A stretch of 64,000 nt of DNA. It comes from Gemmatimonadota bacterium. GTDB lineage: Bacteria; Gemmatimonadota; Gemmatimonadetes; Gemmatimonadales; GWC2-71-9. This document shows, piece after piece, positions 17,658-26,436 of this stretch. The translations under genes and the position numbers were made by a program. The DNA lies in assembly GCA_029262195.1 (NCBI GenBank), contig JAJCZX010000024.1, forward strand, positions 189,323-253,322. The letters are read 5' to 3'. Numbering within the stretch: position 1 is the stretch's first letter; every line of letters starts with the position of its first letter. A model generated the notes under the pieces. It had not been told where the DNA came from. It saw nothing but the letters and a program-made list of their open reading frames with translations, and did no database searches.

Positions 17658-18135
17658 CGCCTCGCTAGCGCCTCTGGTGCTGTCGGCGTGCATCTACGGC
17701 TTTGCGGGTGGAGGCCTCCCACCCCATATTAGGACGGTAGCGATCATCCCGATCGACAACCTGACTGCCGAACCGGCGCTCACTCAGGAATCCACTGAAG
17801 CCATCCGGGACGCGTTGGAGGGAAGGTTGGGGCTTCGGCTATCGTCTGAAGAGACCGCGGATGCAGTGGTTAGAGGGTCAGTCTTGTCCTACGAACCTGA
17901 TATTCCGCTGTCGTTCAGGCAGGGCGATGCGGGGCGCGTTAATGTAACCCTTCGGCGTGTCCAGGTAACGCTCCAGGTCGAGATTTATGATAAGGCTGAA
18001 GAAAGAGTGTTGTGGGAACGGGCGCGGCTGGTGGTAGACGGAGAATACGAGCCGCCCAACGAAGTTGAAGGGCGGGAAAAAGCACTGGAGAAACTGGTGA
18101 ACGACATCGTTGATGGAGCACAGTCGCAATGGTAA
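17620..18135 (+). CDS. lptE: LPS-assembly lipoprotein LptE
   Basis: A 171-residue lipoprotein with lipobox LSAC (LAPLVLSAC), starting at TTG within the previous gene. The mature domain shows the LptE pattern: IRTVAIIPIDNLTAEPALTQESTEAIRDAL, then ADAVVRGSVLSYE and the long strand NVTLRRVQVTLQVEIYD. LptE plugs the LptD barrel that inserts LPS in the outer membrane. It overlaps the following small membrane gene, consistent with an envelope operon. Confidence 0.83.
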   Translation: MLKISGTNLRIASASLAPLVLSACIYGFAGGGLPPHIRTVAIIPIDNLTAEPALTQESTEAIRDALEGRLGLRLSSEETADAVVRGSVLSYEPDIPLSFRQGDAGRVNVTLRRVQVTLQVEIYDKAEERVLWERARLVVDGEYEPPNEVEGREKALEKLVNDIVDGAQSQW

Positions 18136-18497
18136 CCAGACCGATGGGTAACAGAGGGGCGAGTCGACTCGGTTGTCTATTTACAGCCATGATCCTGGCT
18201 GCGGTAGCATATTACGGGGTTGAAATTGGTGGTACAGTACTAACGTATTTTCGTGTTCTTGACGCCATGAAGCAGGAAGCTCGAGCGGCGGTGTTGGTCG
18301 ACAACAACACGATGCAGCGACGTTTGCGAGCGGTGGTCGAAGGACTGGATCTCCCCGAATCGGCATCCGATTTTCAAATCCGACGCACTAATCGCCCGCG
18401 TGAAGTTGTTATCACCACCCATTGGTCGGTCATCTGGGAGGTGCCGTTTTATACTTACGAGAAAGAATTCAGTCCGGAAGTACGATTCCCGATTTAG
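18129..18497 (+). CDS. Small single-pass membrane protein, unknown
   Basis: A 122-residue protein with one N-terminal membrane helix (LFTAMILAAVAYYGVEIGGTVL) and a soluble domain starting FRVLDAMKQEARAA. The domain ends in beta strands (REVVITTHWSVIWEVPFYTYEKEFSPEV). It resembles small DUF4845-like inner-membrane proteins but no family can be claimed. It overlaps lptE by 7 bases and precedes rfaE2. Confidence 0.7.
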   Translation: MVTRPMGNRGASRLGCLFTAMILAAVAYYGVEIGGTVLTYFRVLDAMKQEARAAVLVDNNTMQRRLRAVVEGLDLPESASDFQIRRTNRPREVVITTHWSVIWEVPFYTYEKEFSPEVRFPI

Positions 18498-18545
18498 AGT
18501 GGCGGTCCGCAGCGTGTTTATAGTGGACCGTACTGACCGCCTCAG

Positions 18546-19019
18546 ATGATTTCTTCTTCCGGCAAATACCTCAGTCTTTCTGAACTCCTCGGGTGGCGTG
18601 CCGAACAGCGGGGCGTAGTCTTCACAAATGGAGTTTTTGATATTCTCCACAAGGGCCATGTTTCCTTGCTTGAAACGGCGCGGGCCCAGGGCGAAAAGCT
18701 CGTAGTGGCACTAAACGACGACTCCTCGGCGGCCAGATTAGAAAAAGGAGTTGGGAGACCGTTCAACACTCTTGAAGATCGGTTGGAGGTGGTCGCGGCG
18801 TTGGAGGCTGTGGATCGTGTCACGTCGTTTTCGGAAGATACCCCCGAAGAATTGATCAAGGCTATTAAGCCTGATGTACTCGTAAAAGGTGGGGACTACC
18901 GGGGAAAGAAAGTCCCTGGACAGGACACGGTAAATGAACTGGGCGGAAAGGTTGTACTTGTGAACTTTCTTGAGGGTTACTCAACGACAGATATTGTGAG
19001 GCGAATAAGTGGCGCGTAA
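18546..19019 (+). CDS. rfaE2: D-glycero-beta-D-manno-heptose 1-phosphate adenylyltransferase
   Basis: A 157-residue nucleotidyltransferase that activates heptose-1-phosphate to ADP-heptose for the LPS inner core. The signature [20 protein letters not shown] with the H-x-G-H site is present, followed by [13 protein letters not shown], then LVKGGDY and the terminal GYSTTDIV. It corresponds to the stand-alone RfaE2 domain, without the kinase half of HldE. It overlaps rph by 11 bases. Confidence 0.93.
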   Translation: MISSSGKYLSLSELLGWRAEQRGVVFTNGVFDILHKGHVSLLETARAQGEKLVVALNDDSSAARLEKGVGRPFNTLEDRLEVVAALEAVDRVTSFSEDTPEELIKAIKPDVLVKGGDYRGKKVPGQDTVNELGGKVVLVNFLEGYSTTDIVRRISGA

Positions 19020-19716
19020 TGATGGCAGGAAAAACGATGAGCTTCGGCCGGTGTCTTTTGAACGGGGACACATTCCCCAGGCCGAGGGATCATGCCTGGT
19101 GAAATTCGGAGGAACAGTTGTGTCCTGCACCGCCTCAGTTGAAGTTGGCGGTCCGCGGTGGAAAAAAGGGTCGGGAGAGGGATGGGTAACCGCTGAGTAC
19201 GCAATGTTGCCTCGCGCAACAAGTGAACGGACTCGTAGAGAGCGACACGGAGCTGGAGGTCGTACTTACGAAATCCAGAGATTGATCGGCCGGTCGCTTC
19301 GCGCTTCGATTGGTGATTTTTCTTTTGGAGAGTACACCATCACGGTGGATTGTGACGTTCTTCAAGCCGATGGGGGAACACGCACCGCGAGTATAACTGG
19401 TGGAGCGGTAGCGCTTGCCGACGCCTGCCGTTGGATGGCCAAAAAATACGACGTGGTGAATCCGATGACGTCTCTTGTGGCTGCTATCTCAGTTGGTGTG
19501 GTCGACGGTGAGGTGCGTTTAGACCTCCCCTACGTTGAAGACAGCAACGCTGAAGTTGATGCCAACGTTGTGATGCTGGAATCAGGTGAATTCATAGAAG
19601 TGCAGGGGACCGGCGAAGACGGTTCGTTCAGCAGGACGCAGCTCGACGAAATGTTGGATGTAGCGGACGCAGGCATCCGACGACTATTCGAAATGCAGAA
19701 GGTCGCCCTTGGATAA
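19009..19716 (+). CDS. rph: Ribonuclease PH
   Basis: A 235-residue phosphorolytic 3'-5' exoribonuclease that trims tRNA 3' ends. It starts at GTG within rfaE2. Conserved elements include RPVSFERG, the phosphate-site region [29 protein letters not shown] and DLPYVEDS. Length is normal. It overlaps rdgB by 8 bases. Confidence 0.95.
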   Translation: MARNDGRKNDELRPVSFERGHIPQAEGSCLVKFGGTVVSCTASVEVGGPRWKKGSGEGWVTAEYAMLPRATSERTRRERHGAGGRTYEIQRLIGRSLRASIGDFSFGEYTITVDCDVLQADGGTRTASITGGAVALADACRWMAKKYDVVNPMTSLVAAISVGVVDGEVRLDLPYVEDSNAEVDANVVMLESGEFIEVQGTGEDGSFSRTQLDEMLDVADAGIRRLFEMQKVALG

Positions 19717-20347
19717 GTTGCTGGTTGCTACCCGAAGCAAGGGCAAGATTCGGGAGATAAGAAAACTGCTGGGTGGCGTGAAATGCGAAGTGGTTTTTCC
19801 CGATGAAATCGGCATAGCCTATGGTGGCGTCGAAGAATTGATCGAAGACACCGATACATACGCTGGCAACGCAGCAGCAAAGGCGAAATATTTTGCCCGG
19901 ATTTCGGGACTACCTACCTTAGCCGACGATTCCGGCATCGAGGTCGACGCTCTCGATGGCCGCCCCGGTGTTTTTTCCCGACGCTACGCCGCTGTGACCG
20001 AACATCAGGATCAGGCCAACAACAGAAAAATGCTTGAAGAACTGGCTGGGGTTCCCCGTTCCGGGCGTACGGCTCGGTATCGGTGCGTAGTTGTATATGT
20101 TCCGACACCCGAAGGTGACCCGTTTGTTTTCGAAGGCACCTGTGACGGACGCATAATGGATTCGCCTGATGGTGAGGGCGGTTTCGGTTACGACCCGATT
20201 TTCTATTCCGCAGACCTTGATTCAAGTTTTGGACAGGCGACCCAGGAAGCCAAGGACGCGATCAGCCATCGTGGACGGGCGTTCCAAAAATTCATTGAGT
20301 GGATGGAAAAAGAGGGAGTTGGGGGCGGGGAGGAGGGAGCGGCTTAA
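19709..20347 (+). CDS. rdgB: XTP/dITP pyrophosphatase (RdgB/HAM1)
   Basis: A 212-residue house-cleaning nucleotidase removing XTP and dITP. It starts at TTG with [14 protein letters not shown], then [15 protein letters not shown] and the catalytic [22 protein letters not shown]. Later come [10 protein letters not shown] and [10 protein letters not shown]. The rph-rdgB pairing is common in many genomes. It ends convergent to the Sco-like gene with an 18-base gap. Confidence 0.95.
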   Translation: MDKLLVATRSKGKIREIRKLLGGVKCEVVFPDEIGIAYGGVEELIEDTDTYAGNAAAKAKYFARISGLPTLADDSGIEVDALDGRPGVFSRRYAAVTEHQDQANNRKMLEELAGVPRSGRTARYRCVVVYVPTPEGDPFVFEGTCDGRIMDSPDGEGGFGYDPIFYSADLDSSFGQATQEAKDAISHRGRAFQKFIEWMEKEGVGGGEEGAA

Positions 20348-20365
20348 AAAGCTGCTCGGAACTAG

Positions 20366-21250
20366 CTACAACCGCGACACCAAATCCGCGATCGCGTCGG
20401 CGCCAGCACTGACGGCGTAGGCGATGCGGCCCGATTGATCGATGATGTACGACAGGCGCGGGTGTATGATATTGCCGTTGGCAGGTTCGCGTGTTCTCGG
20501 CACGTCCCATGCATCTAGAACCTCGTTCACCCCTTCAACCGTTCCACCGAGCGCGTAAGAACCGTCCGCGAGTTCCCATTGCTGAAAAAGTGGCAGCAGT
20601 CGGGAAGGTGTATCCCGCCACGGGTCCAGTGTTACGACGACAACAAACGCATCGCCACCCGTTTCGCGGATTCGCCGTTGTGCCTCTTTGACATCATGGA
20701 CCACCATCGGGCAGATGGCTTCGCAATTGCCAAACGCAAACGTCACAAGTACTGGCGTACCGCTGAACTGGCTTAACTCGACTGCCTTGCCGTTCTGATC
20801 TACGAGGCCCAGTACAGGAGCTTCGCGGTCGAGCCTGGGGTACGTCGAGGGTAGGACTCCAGGGGGTGCTGTGAAATCGTTCTCCGTAGCGCTGGCCACT
20901 CTGTAAGACACTGCACCCACCCCGAGGGCGATCAATGCCACCGGGGCGGCAAGTCGTACTCGCCCGAACGGAGTCTTTGCCGTCGTCTCAATCAACTCGA
21001 CGAGCTGTTTCCCCCAGATCGATAGATACATCGCTCCCATAACCAACGGCTGAGAAATCAATGCAATCCAACCTGGAGCGTCGGGGAGTCCCGACGGGGT
21101 AAGTCCGAAGCAGACGGACTTGGCGCGGGTGAGCCACACTGACGAAGCCGTATCTACCGGCCAAAACGCCAGGGCCCACCACGCACCCGTTATTAACAGT
21201 AGTCCGACCGCGGCTGCTGCTGCACCGCGGGTGCTACTTTCTTTTGACAT
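20366..21250 (-). CDS. Sco1/SenC-like protein with N-terminal membrane module
   Basis: A 294-residue protein. The C-terminal ~165 residues are a thioredoxin-fold Sco domain with the copper site CEAICP in FGNCEAICPMVVHDV, and a His in NIIHPRLSYIID. Sco proteins deliver copper to the CuA site of subunit II. Unlike usual Sco proteins, about 115 residues with three membrane helices precede the domain (LLLITGAWWALAFW; a segment around SQPLVMGAMYLSIW; AAPVALIALGVGAVSY). It lies 2 bases downstream of subunit I, so it is the last gene of the cluster. Confidence 0.85.
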   Translation of the reverse strand: MSKESSTRGAAAAAVGLLLITGAWWALAFWPVDTASSVWLTRAKSVCFGLTPSGLPDAPGWIALISQPLVMGAMYLSIWGKQLVELIETTAKTPFGRVRLAAPVALIALGVGAVSYRVASATENDFTAPPGVLPSTYPRLDREAPVLGLVDQNGKAVELSQFSGTPVLVTFAFGNCEAICPMVVHDVKEAQRRIRETGGDAFVVVVTLDPWRDTPSRLLPLFQQWELADGSYALGGTVEGVNEVLDAWDVPRTREPANGNIIHPRLSYIIDQSGRIAYAVSAGADAIADLVSRL

Positions 21251-21252
21251 CC

Positions 21253-22968
21253 CTACCCGATCTGCCAGAGGAATGAGAGCAGTTTCCAGTTGACGAAGTA
21301 GTACGTCACAAACGCCAACAAGAACACAAACACCAGCACCAGCGTTCCCGGTGCCTTGCCCAGCATACCCGTCGGAGCTGCTTCAAACGCGGCAGCGGCT
21401 TCGGGCGTAATTGGAACCGGTTGTTTATGGATGCCAGGTGGCACTCCGTGGAAACCGGTCGAACCTTTTTCCAACGGGCGGCCAAAGAACACCGACCATA
21501 CCGTGCTGAGGATAAAGATTCCGCCTGCAATTGCAGCAATTATTCCGCCGATAGCCATGATCGATATCAATAGATCCACGGCCGGCGAAAACTCAAGGTT
21601 GAACGGGGCATTGGAAAACGTGATGTCCCAGTGACGGCGAGGTACACCGAAGGTACCGGCGAAGGTCATGCCGACCGAGAAAATGACCATTCCACCGGCA
21701 AACAGATATGGCTGCCATTTAATCAGTGGGTAAAACGCGATCTGTTTGCGGAAGACTAGCGGGATGACATAAAACGTCAGTCCCATGAAAGCCATCGCCG
21801 TTCCACTTACCACAGTAGCGTGGAAGTGACCCGGAATTCTCAACGTGTTGTGAGCGATAATGTTGATCTGCTCGGTACCGAAGGTCACGCCGGTGATTCC
21901 ACCGAGGAATCCGAAGACAACGAGCGAGAAGAACATCGCGCTGAATCCCGGGTCACCCCAGGGAGCGCGACGCAGCCATTCGAATAACCCCTTGGTCAGA
22001 CCACGAACCCGCTGTCCGATCTCTAATCCGGCAGGAACGGTGAACCCGTGGATCATCGAGGCCAGTACTGCGAGGTACATCGCGTAACTGGTGTTCCAGA
22101 CCTTCCAGGCCGGTCCGAAGCCCGGATCAACCAGGAGGTGGTGAGCCGAGGCCATTGAAATGAAGAGGACGTACAGCACGAAGGCCGAACGGCTGATCTT
22201 CTCGTTCAACACCACGGACCCAACTGTTAGCGCACCCAGCAGATACCAGACAGACACCATCGCGGCAACGTTGATCTGCTGCGAAGAGTGTCCCAATCCC
22301 CACCAGACCAGACGATAGATCTCTGCATCCATCGGCATCAGGTCGAGTGACCACAGGTAGGTTGGGATGTAAATGGCCGCGCCGTGGAGCAAAGTAATCG
22401 CGGCGATGATTGCCGCTGTAGCCGCACCATAGGTCACCAGCGGCACCGAGCCCTCGTACGTCTTTTCTCGCTTCGCTACAACCAGCGTTGCGAAGAACTG
22501 TACGGTTACCAGTATTGCCCCGACGGCGAACAGAATAACGCCCAGATAATAGTTCGGGGCTGCTCTCAGAGGTACGTACGATGTGAACAGTACGTCAGCC
22601 TGTCCGGTGAACATGGTCCACTCGACAAGGAGCATTCCCGCTACCATCAGAACGAACGCCACCCACCCTACTCTGGGTGTTGCTATTCGACTGTTGAGCA
22701 GCGGTCCGGAGGCGAAGTACAGAATCGCCATTTCGAAGAACAGAATGAAAAAGATGAGCATGTTCATACCGTGGATCGTGAGGATCCGGTAGAACCATTC
22801 GGCGTTCAAAAGGTGAACGGCCTGCCATCTTGTTAGCAGCACCAGAATTGCGGTAATACCGCCGACCAGGAGTGCGACAACGCCTACTACGGCATGTGCC
22901 CTCATCAGATTGTCGGCGTGGTCCTGCACTTTGAGGCCCGTGGTCGGGCAGGTTCTGAACGTGGTCAT
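21253..22968 (-). CDS. Heme-copper oxidoreductase subunit I lacking the active-site Tyr (possible CuA-type NO reductase)
   Basis: A 571-residue, 12+ helix membrane protein with a B-family-like (ba3-like) layout. Metal ligands are visible: low-spin heme His66 (IHGMNM), CuB His227 (GLGHSSQ), CuB His276-His277 (SAHHLLVDPG), and heme His381/His383 (IPGHFHA). In oxygen reductases of families A and B the helix-VI motif is GHP-x-VY, with Tyr cross-linked to His. Here position +4 is Gln231. Loss of this Tyr is a feature of heme-copper NO reductases. Databases may call it cytochrome c oxidase subunit I. It overlaps subunit II by 4 bases. Confidence 0.85.
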   Translation of the reverse strand: MTTFRTCPTTGLKVQDHADNLMRAHAVVGVVALLVGGITAILVLLTRWQAVHLLNAEWFYRILTIHGMNMLIFFILFFEMAILYFASGPLLNSRIATPRVGWVAFVLMVAGMLLVEWTMFTGQADVLFTSYVPLRAAPNYYLGVILFAVGAILVTVQFFATLVVAKREKTYEGSVPLVTYGAATAAIIAAITLLHGAAIYIPTYLWSLDLMPMDAEIYRLVWWGLGHSSQQINVAAMVSVWYLLGALTVGSVVLNEKISRSAFVLYVLFISMASAHHLLVDPGFGPAWKVWNTSYAMYLAVLASMIHGFTVPAGLEIGQRVRGLTKGLFEWLRRAPWGDPGFSAMFFSLVVFGFLGGITGVTFGTEQINIIAHNTLRIPGHFHATVVSGTAMAFMGLTFYVIPLVFRKQIAFYPLIKWQPYLFAGGMVIFSVGMTFAGTFGVPRRHWDITFSNAPFNLEFSPAVDLLISIMAIGGIIAAIAGGIFILSTVWSVFFGRPLEKGSTGFHGVPPGIHKQPVPITPEAAAAFEAAPTGMLGKAPGTLVLVFVFLLAFVTYYFVNWKLLSFLWQIG

Positions 22969-23522
22969 TCGTTACCTCCCCCGGCACCGGGTTCAACGAC
23001 TTCCACCTTGCCAAGCATCAGGTGGTGTCCAACGCCGCAGAATTCATTACAAATGATCCGGAAATCACCGACATCGGTTGGCGTGACCGTCAAGCCGTAG
23101 TCGTATCCTGGAACGATCTGGAAATTCACGTTAATCGGGAACAACGAAAAACCGTGATTCAGATCGAGGGAGGAGATGTGAAGCGTATACTCGGCGTCCT
23201 TTTCAAGTCTGAGAACCGGGTACCACTGCCACATCCTCGCGATGAGATAAACGTGACTGCCTGGTGGAGGGGCCACAACCGGGAAACCGTTCTCCTCACC
23301 CACCTGGTAATCCTGAACAAACTGCATCGTGCGTGCTTCAAAATCCGCAGGATCGACCTTCGATCTGATACCTGACGGGTTCTGCCCACCTTTTAAGTGC
23401 CAGAGAGGCATCATGGCAAACAGCACCATGCACCACACAAAGGCCACGATAACCCAAAGACGTTCGGACGCCTCCGCTGGTTTCCACCATACACCTTTGG
23501 GAGACTCTACTCCACTATGCAT
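22965..23522 (-). CDS. CuA-containing subunit II of heme-copper oxidoreductase
   Basis: A 185-residue protein with one N-terminal membrane helix (LWVIVAFVWCMVLFAMMPLW) and a periplasmic cupredoxin domain. The CuA ligands are complete: a His in SSLDLNHGFS and C-N-E-F-C-x-x-x-H-x-x-M in CNEFCGVGHHLMLGK. It receives electrons from a soluble carrier and passes them to subunit I. The stop overlaps the start of subunit I, and the 58-residue subunit gene lies just upstream. Confidence 0.92.
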   Translation of the reverse strand: MHSGVESPKGVWWKPAEASERLWVIVAFVWCMVLFAMMPLWHLKGGQNPSGIRSKVDPADFEARTMQFVQDYQVGEENGFPVVAPPPGSHVYLIARMWQWYPVLRLEKDAEYTLHISSLDLNHGFSLFPINVNFQIVPGYDYGLTVTPTDVGDFRIICNEFCGVGHHLMLGKVEVVEPGAGGGNE

Positions 23523-23546
23523 TTTGGTTGCCTTTCTAAATCTTAG

Positions 23547-23723
23547 TTACGGAAGCGTTGCCGGGGGGACTTGCATTATTTCCCAGATTCCCCATCCGGT
23601 ATAGAAGACCAGCATCACGATTACTCCTGCCACCAACAGGAGGAACGGATTGTCATATAACCGTTGTCCTAACGGCACCTCCTCTTCGGCACCGGGGGCC
23701 GCGGTTTGATCGTCTTGAGCCAT
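23547..23723 (-). CDS. Small single-helix subunit (CoxIIa-like), 58 residues
   Basis: A short gene read directly from the minus strand. It has ATG at 23723, an AAGGAGA ribosome site 7 bases upstream and a TAA stop at 23547. The product starts MAQDDQTAAPGAEEEVPLGQ and has one membrane helix (FLLLVAGVIVMLVFYTGWGI), ending MQVPPATLP. Position before subunit II and the single helix fit the small IIa-type subunit of B-family enzymes. No strong sequence motif exists to prove it. Confidence 0.75.
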   Translation of the reverse strand: MAQDDQTAAPGAEEEVPLGQRLYDNPFLLLVAGVIVMLVFYTGWGIWEIMQVPPATLP

Positions 23724-23743
23724 AACGTTTCTCCTTATGGGGA

Positions 23744-24178
23744 CTAGTTTCTCGTCAATGGTATGGGCGTGTCGATATGCCCACCTCTGAGGTGGGAAAT
23801 CATCGTGTTTTCGAAAAAGTCTTTAACCGTTTCCTGCACGGAATTCCAACGTGCGTGGGCGCTGCAGGGCTGGTCAGGGTCGCAACCGGCGCGGCTCAAT
23901 AGACACAACCCACCAGGTTCGATGATCCGATCAAAGCACGAGACCACTTCGCCAAGGCTCGTCTCGTCGGGGCTCTTTGAAAGAACGAAACCGCCTGTCC
24001 GACCCCTGAAGGACTCCAAAACGCCAGCTCGCGCGAGTTCGTGTAAGATTTTTGACAGATAATTGGCGGGAATCTCAAGCTCAATCGCTACTTCCGCGGC
24101 GCGAACAGGTCGTCGATGACTTTCGTCGGCGATATAAAGAACGGCCTTTAGAGCATATTCGGCGCTGTTGGACAACAT
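23744..24178 (-). CDS. Rrf2-family regulator with Fe-S type Cys triad (NsrR/IscR-like)
   Basis: A 144-residue winged-helix repressor. It begins MLSNSAEYALKAVLYIA, with the recognition helix region IPANYLSKILHELARAGVLES and wing RGRTGGFVLSK. Three Cys at 92, 99 and 105 (C-x6-C-x5-C) match the spacing used for [Fe-S] cluster binding in NsrR and IscR. That suggests sensing of NO or redox state. It is the first gene of the oxidoreductase operon and divergent from the cytochrome b fusion, so it probably controls both. Confidence 0.88.
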   Translation of the reverse strand: MLSNSAEYALKAVLYIADESHRRPVRAAEVAIELEIPANYLSKILHELARAGVLESFRGRTGGFVLSKSPDETSLGEVVSCFDRIIEPGGLCLLSRAGCDPDQPCSAHARWNSVQETVKDFFENTMISHLRGGHIDTPIPLTRN

Positions 24179-24215
24179 GTGGCGTTGTATTTCCCTTTTA
24201 GAAGGTGCCAGGGTT

Positions 24216-24241
24216 ATATTATGGTAACTTCATGATAATAT
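24216..24241. promoter_or_regulatory. AT-rich dyad between Rrf2 gene and cytochrome b fusion
   Basis: ATATTAT (24216-24222) and ATAATAT (24235-24241) form a perfect 7-bp inverted repeat separated by 12 bases. It sits 38 bases upstream of the Rrf2 start in the divergent region. Size and AT richness fit an Rrf2 operator, but the site could also contain promoter elements. Confidence 0.4.
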
Positions 24242-24312
24242 CGACTATAGTTGTCAGGGCCGATTTTCGCAAGGAAGTTAAGGGCCCTTAATCAAATGGA
24301 CGGAACAGGACT

Positions 24313-25851
24313 TTGAGATCAGGTTTGAGGAAGACGCTCGCGTGGGCGGACGCACGCATGAACGCCCTTTACACATGGCGTTTTAATCCGCTTTATCACA
24401 GCGGTGCCGTGACCCAGATGCTCATGGTGGTGCTCATGGTGACGGGCGTCTATCTGATCTTCTTCTATCGAATCAGCGCACCATACGAATCGGTCGACCG
24501 GATCACCAATCAGGTCTGGTTTGGTCGATGGATAAGGTCGTTCCATAGATACGCTTCGGATGCTGCTGTTGTCTCGATCGCTTTCCATATGCTCCGCGTT
24601 TTCGTGCAAGATCGCACCTGGGGGCCCCGCACGCTGGCGTGGATTTCTGGCTTAACCCTGTTGTTTGTGACATTCGTTTGCGGATGGACCGGATATGTAA
24701 TGGTGTGGGATGTTCAAGCCATGGTGTTGGCCGTGGAGGGGGCGAGGTTCCTCGACGTACTCCCCATTTTTTCTGAGCCAATCGGCCGAACCTTCGTTAC
24801 CTCCGGGGCGTTGCCGAGTGCGTTCTTCTTCTTGAATCTTTTTCTGCACGTCGCCTTACCCTTGACCATCTTTGTCGTAATCTGGATTCATGTGTCGAGA
24901 ATTGCTCGGCCGCGTCTCTTTCCTCCGAAAAAATTAACATGGTCGATTATCGGGTTGTTGGTAGGGATGTCAGTAATTTGGCCGATATTGATGGGCCCCG
25001 AGGCAGATGTTTTCAGAATTGCCGAGAAAGCCCCTTTTGATGTGTTCTATTCCTTCTGGCTGCCGATCACGAAACTTATGCCCGCCGGATTGGGCTGGTT
25101 GGCGGTTATCGGTCTCTCCACGTTGCTCTTGTTAGTCCCATTGCTTACGAGGCCTGCGGCGGTTGAGATTCCTAAGCCATCTACTGTGAACGAGGCGCTC
25201 TGCGACGCATGCAGGCAGTGTTATATCGATTGTCCCTATGAGGCTATAGCGATGATCGACAGAGAGGACAGCAAGCGGGGACAGGTCGCACACGTCCACC
25301 CTGAATTGTGTGTTTCCTGCGGTATCTGTTCGGCGTCCTGCGCTCCCATGAGTGTCGGGCCACCGTTGCAAAACGGTCGGGTCCAACTTGCCGGGGTAAA
25401 AGAGTTCATAAACGAAGAGAACGTTGCGGAGCAAAAGGTGGTGATTGTCGCCTGCGGTAACGGCGCCGGGGGAATTGTTGCCAACGGTTTTCCTGAGGCA
25501 CCGGTGCTGGGTGTCGAGTGTGCAGGAAGTATTCACACCTCAGTCCTCGAGTACCTCGTTCGCGCCGGGGCTCAGGGAGTTCTGGTTGCCGTCTGCCCGC
25601 CACACGATTGCTGGAGTCGCGAAGGCCCGCAATGGATGAGCGAACGGATCTACAACGATCGTGAGGCCGAGTTACAGCCGCGGGTCGATAAGCGGCGCAT
25701 CAGGGTGGCATATGCCTCAGCGGCGGAGTTGCCGGTCGTGTACCGCGAATATCAGAATTATCTGGCGGATCTCGACAAACTTGACGCGAAAGAGCCAGAA
25801 AGAAACATCGATATCTCTGACGTGTGTATTCCTCAGGAGATTGAGGCATGA
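24313..25851 (+). CDS. Fusion: cytochrome b6-like domain, two [4Fe-4S] clusters, MvhD/FlpD-like domain
   Basis: A 512-residue electron-transfer fusion. The N-terminal half is a membrane di-heme cytochrome b with His pairs 78/92 and 179/193, both 14 apart as in b6. Further helices run to about 280. Then two ferredoxin motifs follow: C297-x2-C300-x2-C303-x3-C307 and C333-x2-C336-x2-C339-x3-C343. Residues about 375-490 resemble MvhD/FlpD, the small iron-sulfur subunit that docks hydrogenase or heterodisulfide reductase (VVIVACGNGAGGI, GVECAGSIH, AVCPPHDC). TTG 24313 was used as start; ATG 24358 is an alternative. It overlaps the next gene by ATGA. Confidence 0.87.
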   Translation: MRSGLRKTLAWADARMNALYTWRFNPLYHSGAVTQMLMVVLMVTGVYLIFFYRISAPYESVDRITNQVWFGRWIRSFHRYASDAAVVSIAFHMLRVFVQDRTWGPRTLAWISGLTLLFVTFVCGWTGYVMVWDVQAMVLAVEGARFLDVLPIFSEPIGRTFVTSGALPSAFFFLNLFLHVALPLTIFVVIWIHVSRIARPRLFPPKKLTWSIIGLLVGMSVIWPILMGPEADVFRIAEKAPFDVFYSFWLPITKLMPAGLGWLAVIGLSTLLLLVPLLTRPAAVEIPKPSTVNEALCDACRQCYIDCPYEAIAMIDREDSKRGQVAHVHPELCVSCGICSASCAPMSVGPPLQNGRVQLAGVKEFINEENVAEQKVVIVACGNGAGGIVANGFPEAPVLGVECAGSIHTSVLEYLVRAGAQGVLVAVCPPHDCWSREGPQWMSERIYNDREAELQPRVDKRRIRVAYASAAELPVVYREYQNYLADLDKLDAKEPERNIDISDVCIPQEIEA

Positions 25852-26378
25852 TGCGGTCGCTTATGGCTGGTGTGGTGGCCCTGGTCTTGACGGCGGGGAT
25901 AGGCGGTCTTTCCCGATGGGAGTGGGAGGCTGACAAGACGTCGAACGCGGCGATTCGCTTAGCCTGGCGAACCCGCTCAGCCCGCGTGCAAGAATGTCGC
26001 CCCCCGACGGCAGAAGAGCTGTCCGGTGTACCGACCCACATGCAGCAAAGGGAAATCTGTGAGGGGCGCGTCCTTGCCTACCGCCTGAGAGTGTCCCTCG
26101 ATTCGCAGGTGGTTGTCGACGAGGATATCCACGGCGCCGGGGCCAGGGAGGATCGCCCTATAGTCGTGTTCAGAGAATTCGAGGTGGCTGAAGGCACGCA
26201 CACTGTGGAGGTATCGTTCGAACGGGAGGACGGCGGTGAAATGCTTACCGACAACCTGGCCCTGACGCCAGCTACACTCGAACTGTCAACGCGACTTGAA
26301 CTGAACAAGAAAGAAATTGCGCTGATTACGTACGACACGGAGACGAGATCCCTGGTTGTTCAGGGGTATGGGATGTAA
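25848..26378 (+). CDS. Membrane-anchored protein of unknown function
   Basis: A 176-residue protein with an N-terminal hydrophobic segment (MAGVVALVLTAGIGGL) and a soluble, beta-rich domain (RLRVSLDSQVVVDEDIHGAG, REFEVAEGTHTVEVSFERE). It overlaps the cytochrome b fusion by 4 bases (ATGA), so it is co-translated and likely an accessory of that complex. It contains two Cys (QECRPP, EICEG) that may form a disulfide. No family was recognised. Confidence 0.7.
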   Translation: MMRSLMAGVVALVLTAGIGGLSRWEWEADKTSNAAIRLAWRTRSARVQECRPPTAEELSGVPTHMQQREICEGRVLAYRLRVSLDSQVVVDEDIHGAGAREDRPIVVFREFEVAEGTHTVEVSFEREDGGEMLTDNLALTPATLELSTRLELNKKEIALITYDTETRSLVVQGYGM

Positions 26379-26436
26379 GTGAGCAGAAAGAAGTTGGAAG
26401 TTAGAGTTGGTTTAGAGGTGGACGATGATTTCGTTT

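Noticed and set aside
21253..22968. Straight annotation as ba3-type oxygen reductase subunit I
   Set aside because: The helix-VI Tyr of family A/B oxygen reductases is replaced by Gln231, so a plain oxidase label is not justified without phylogeny.
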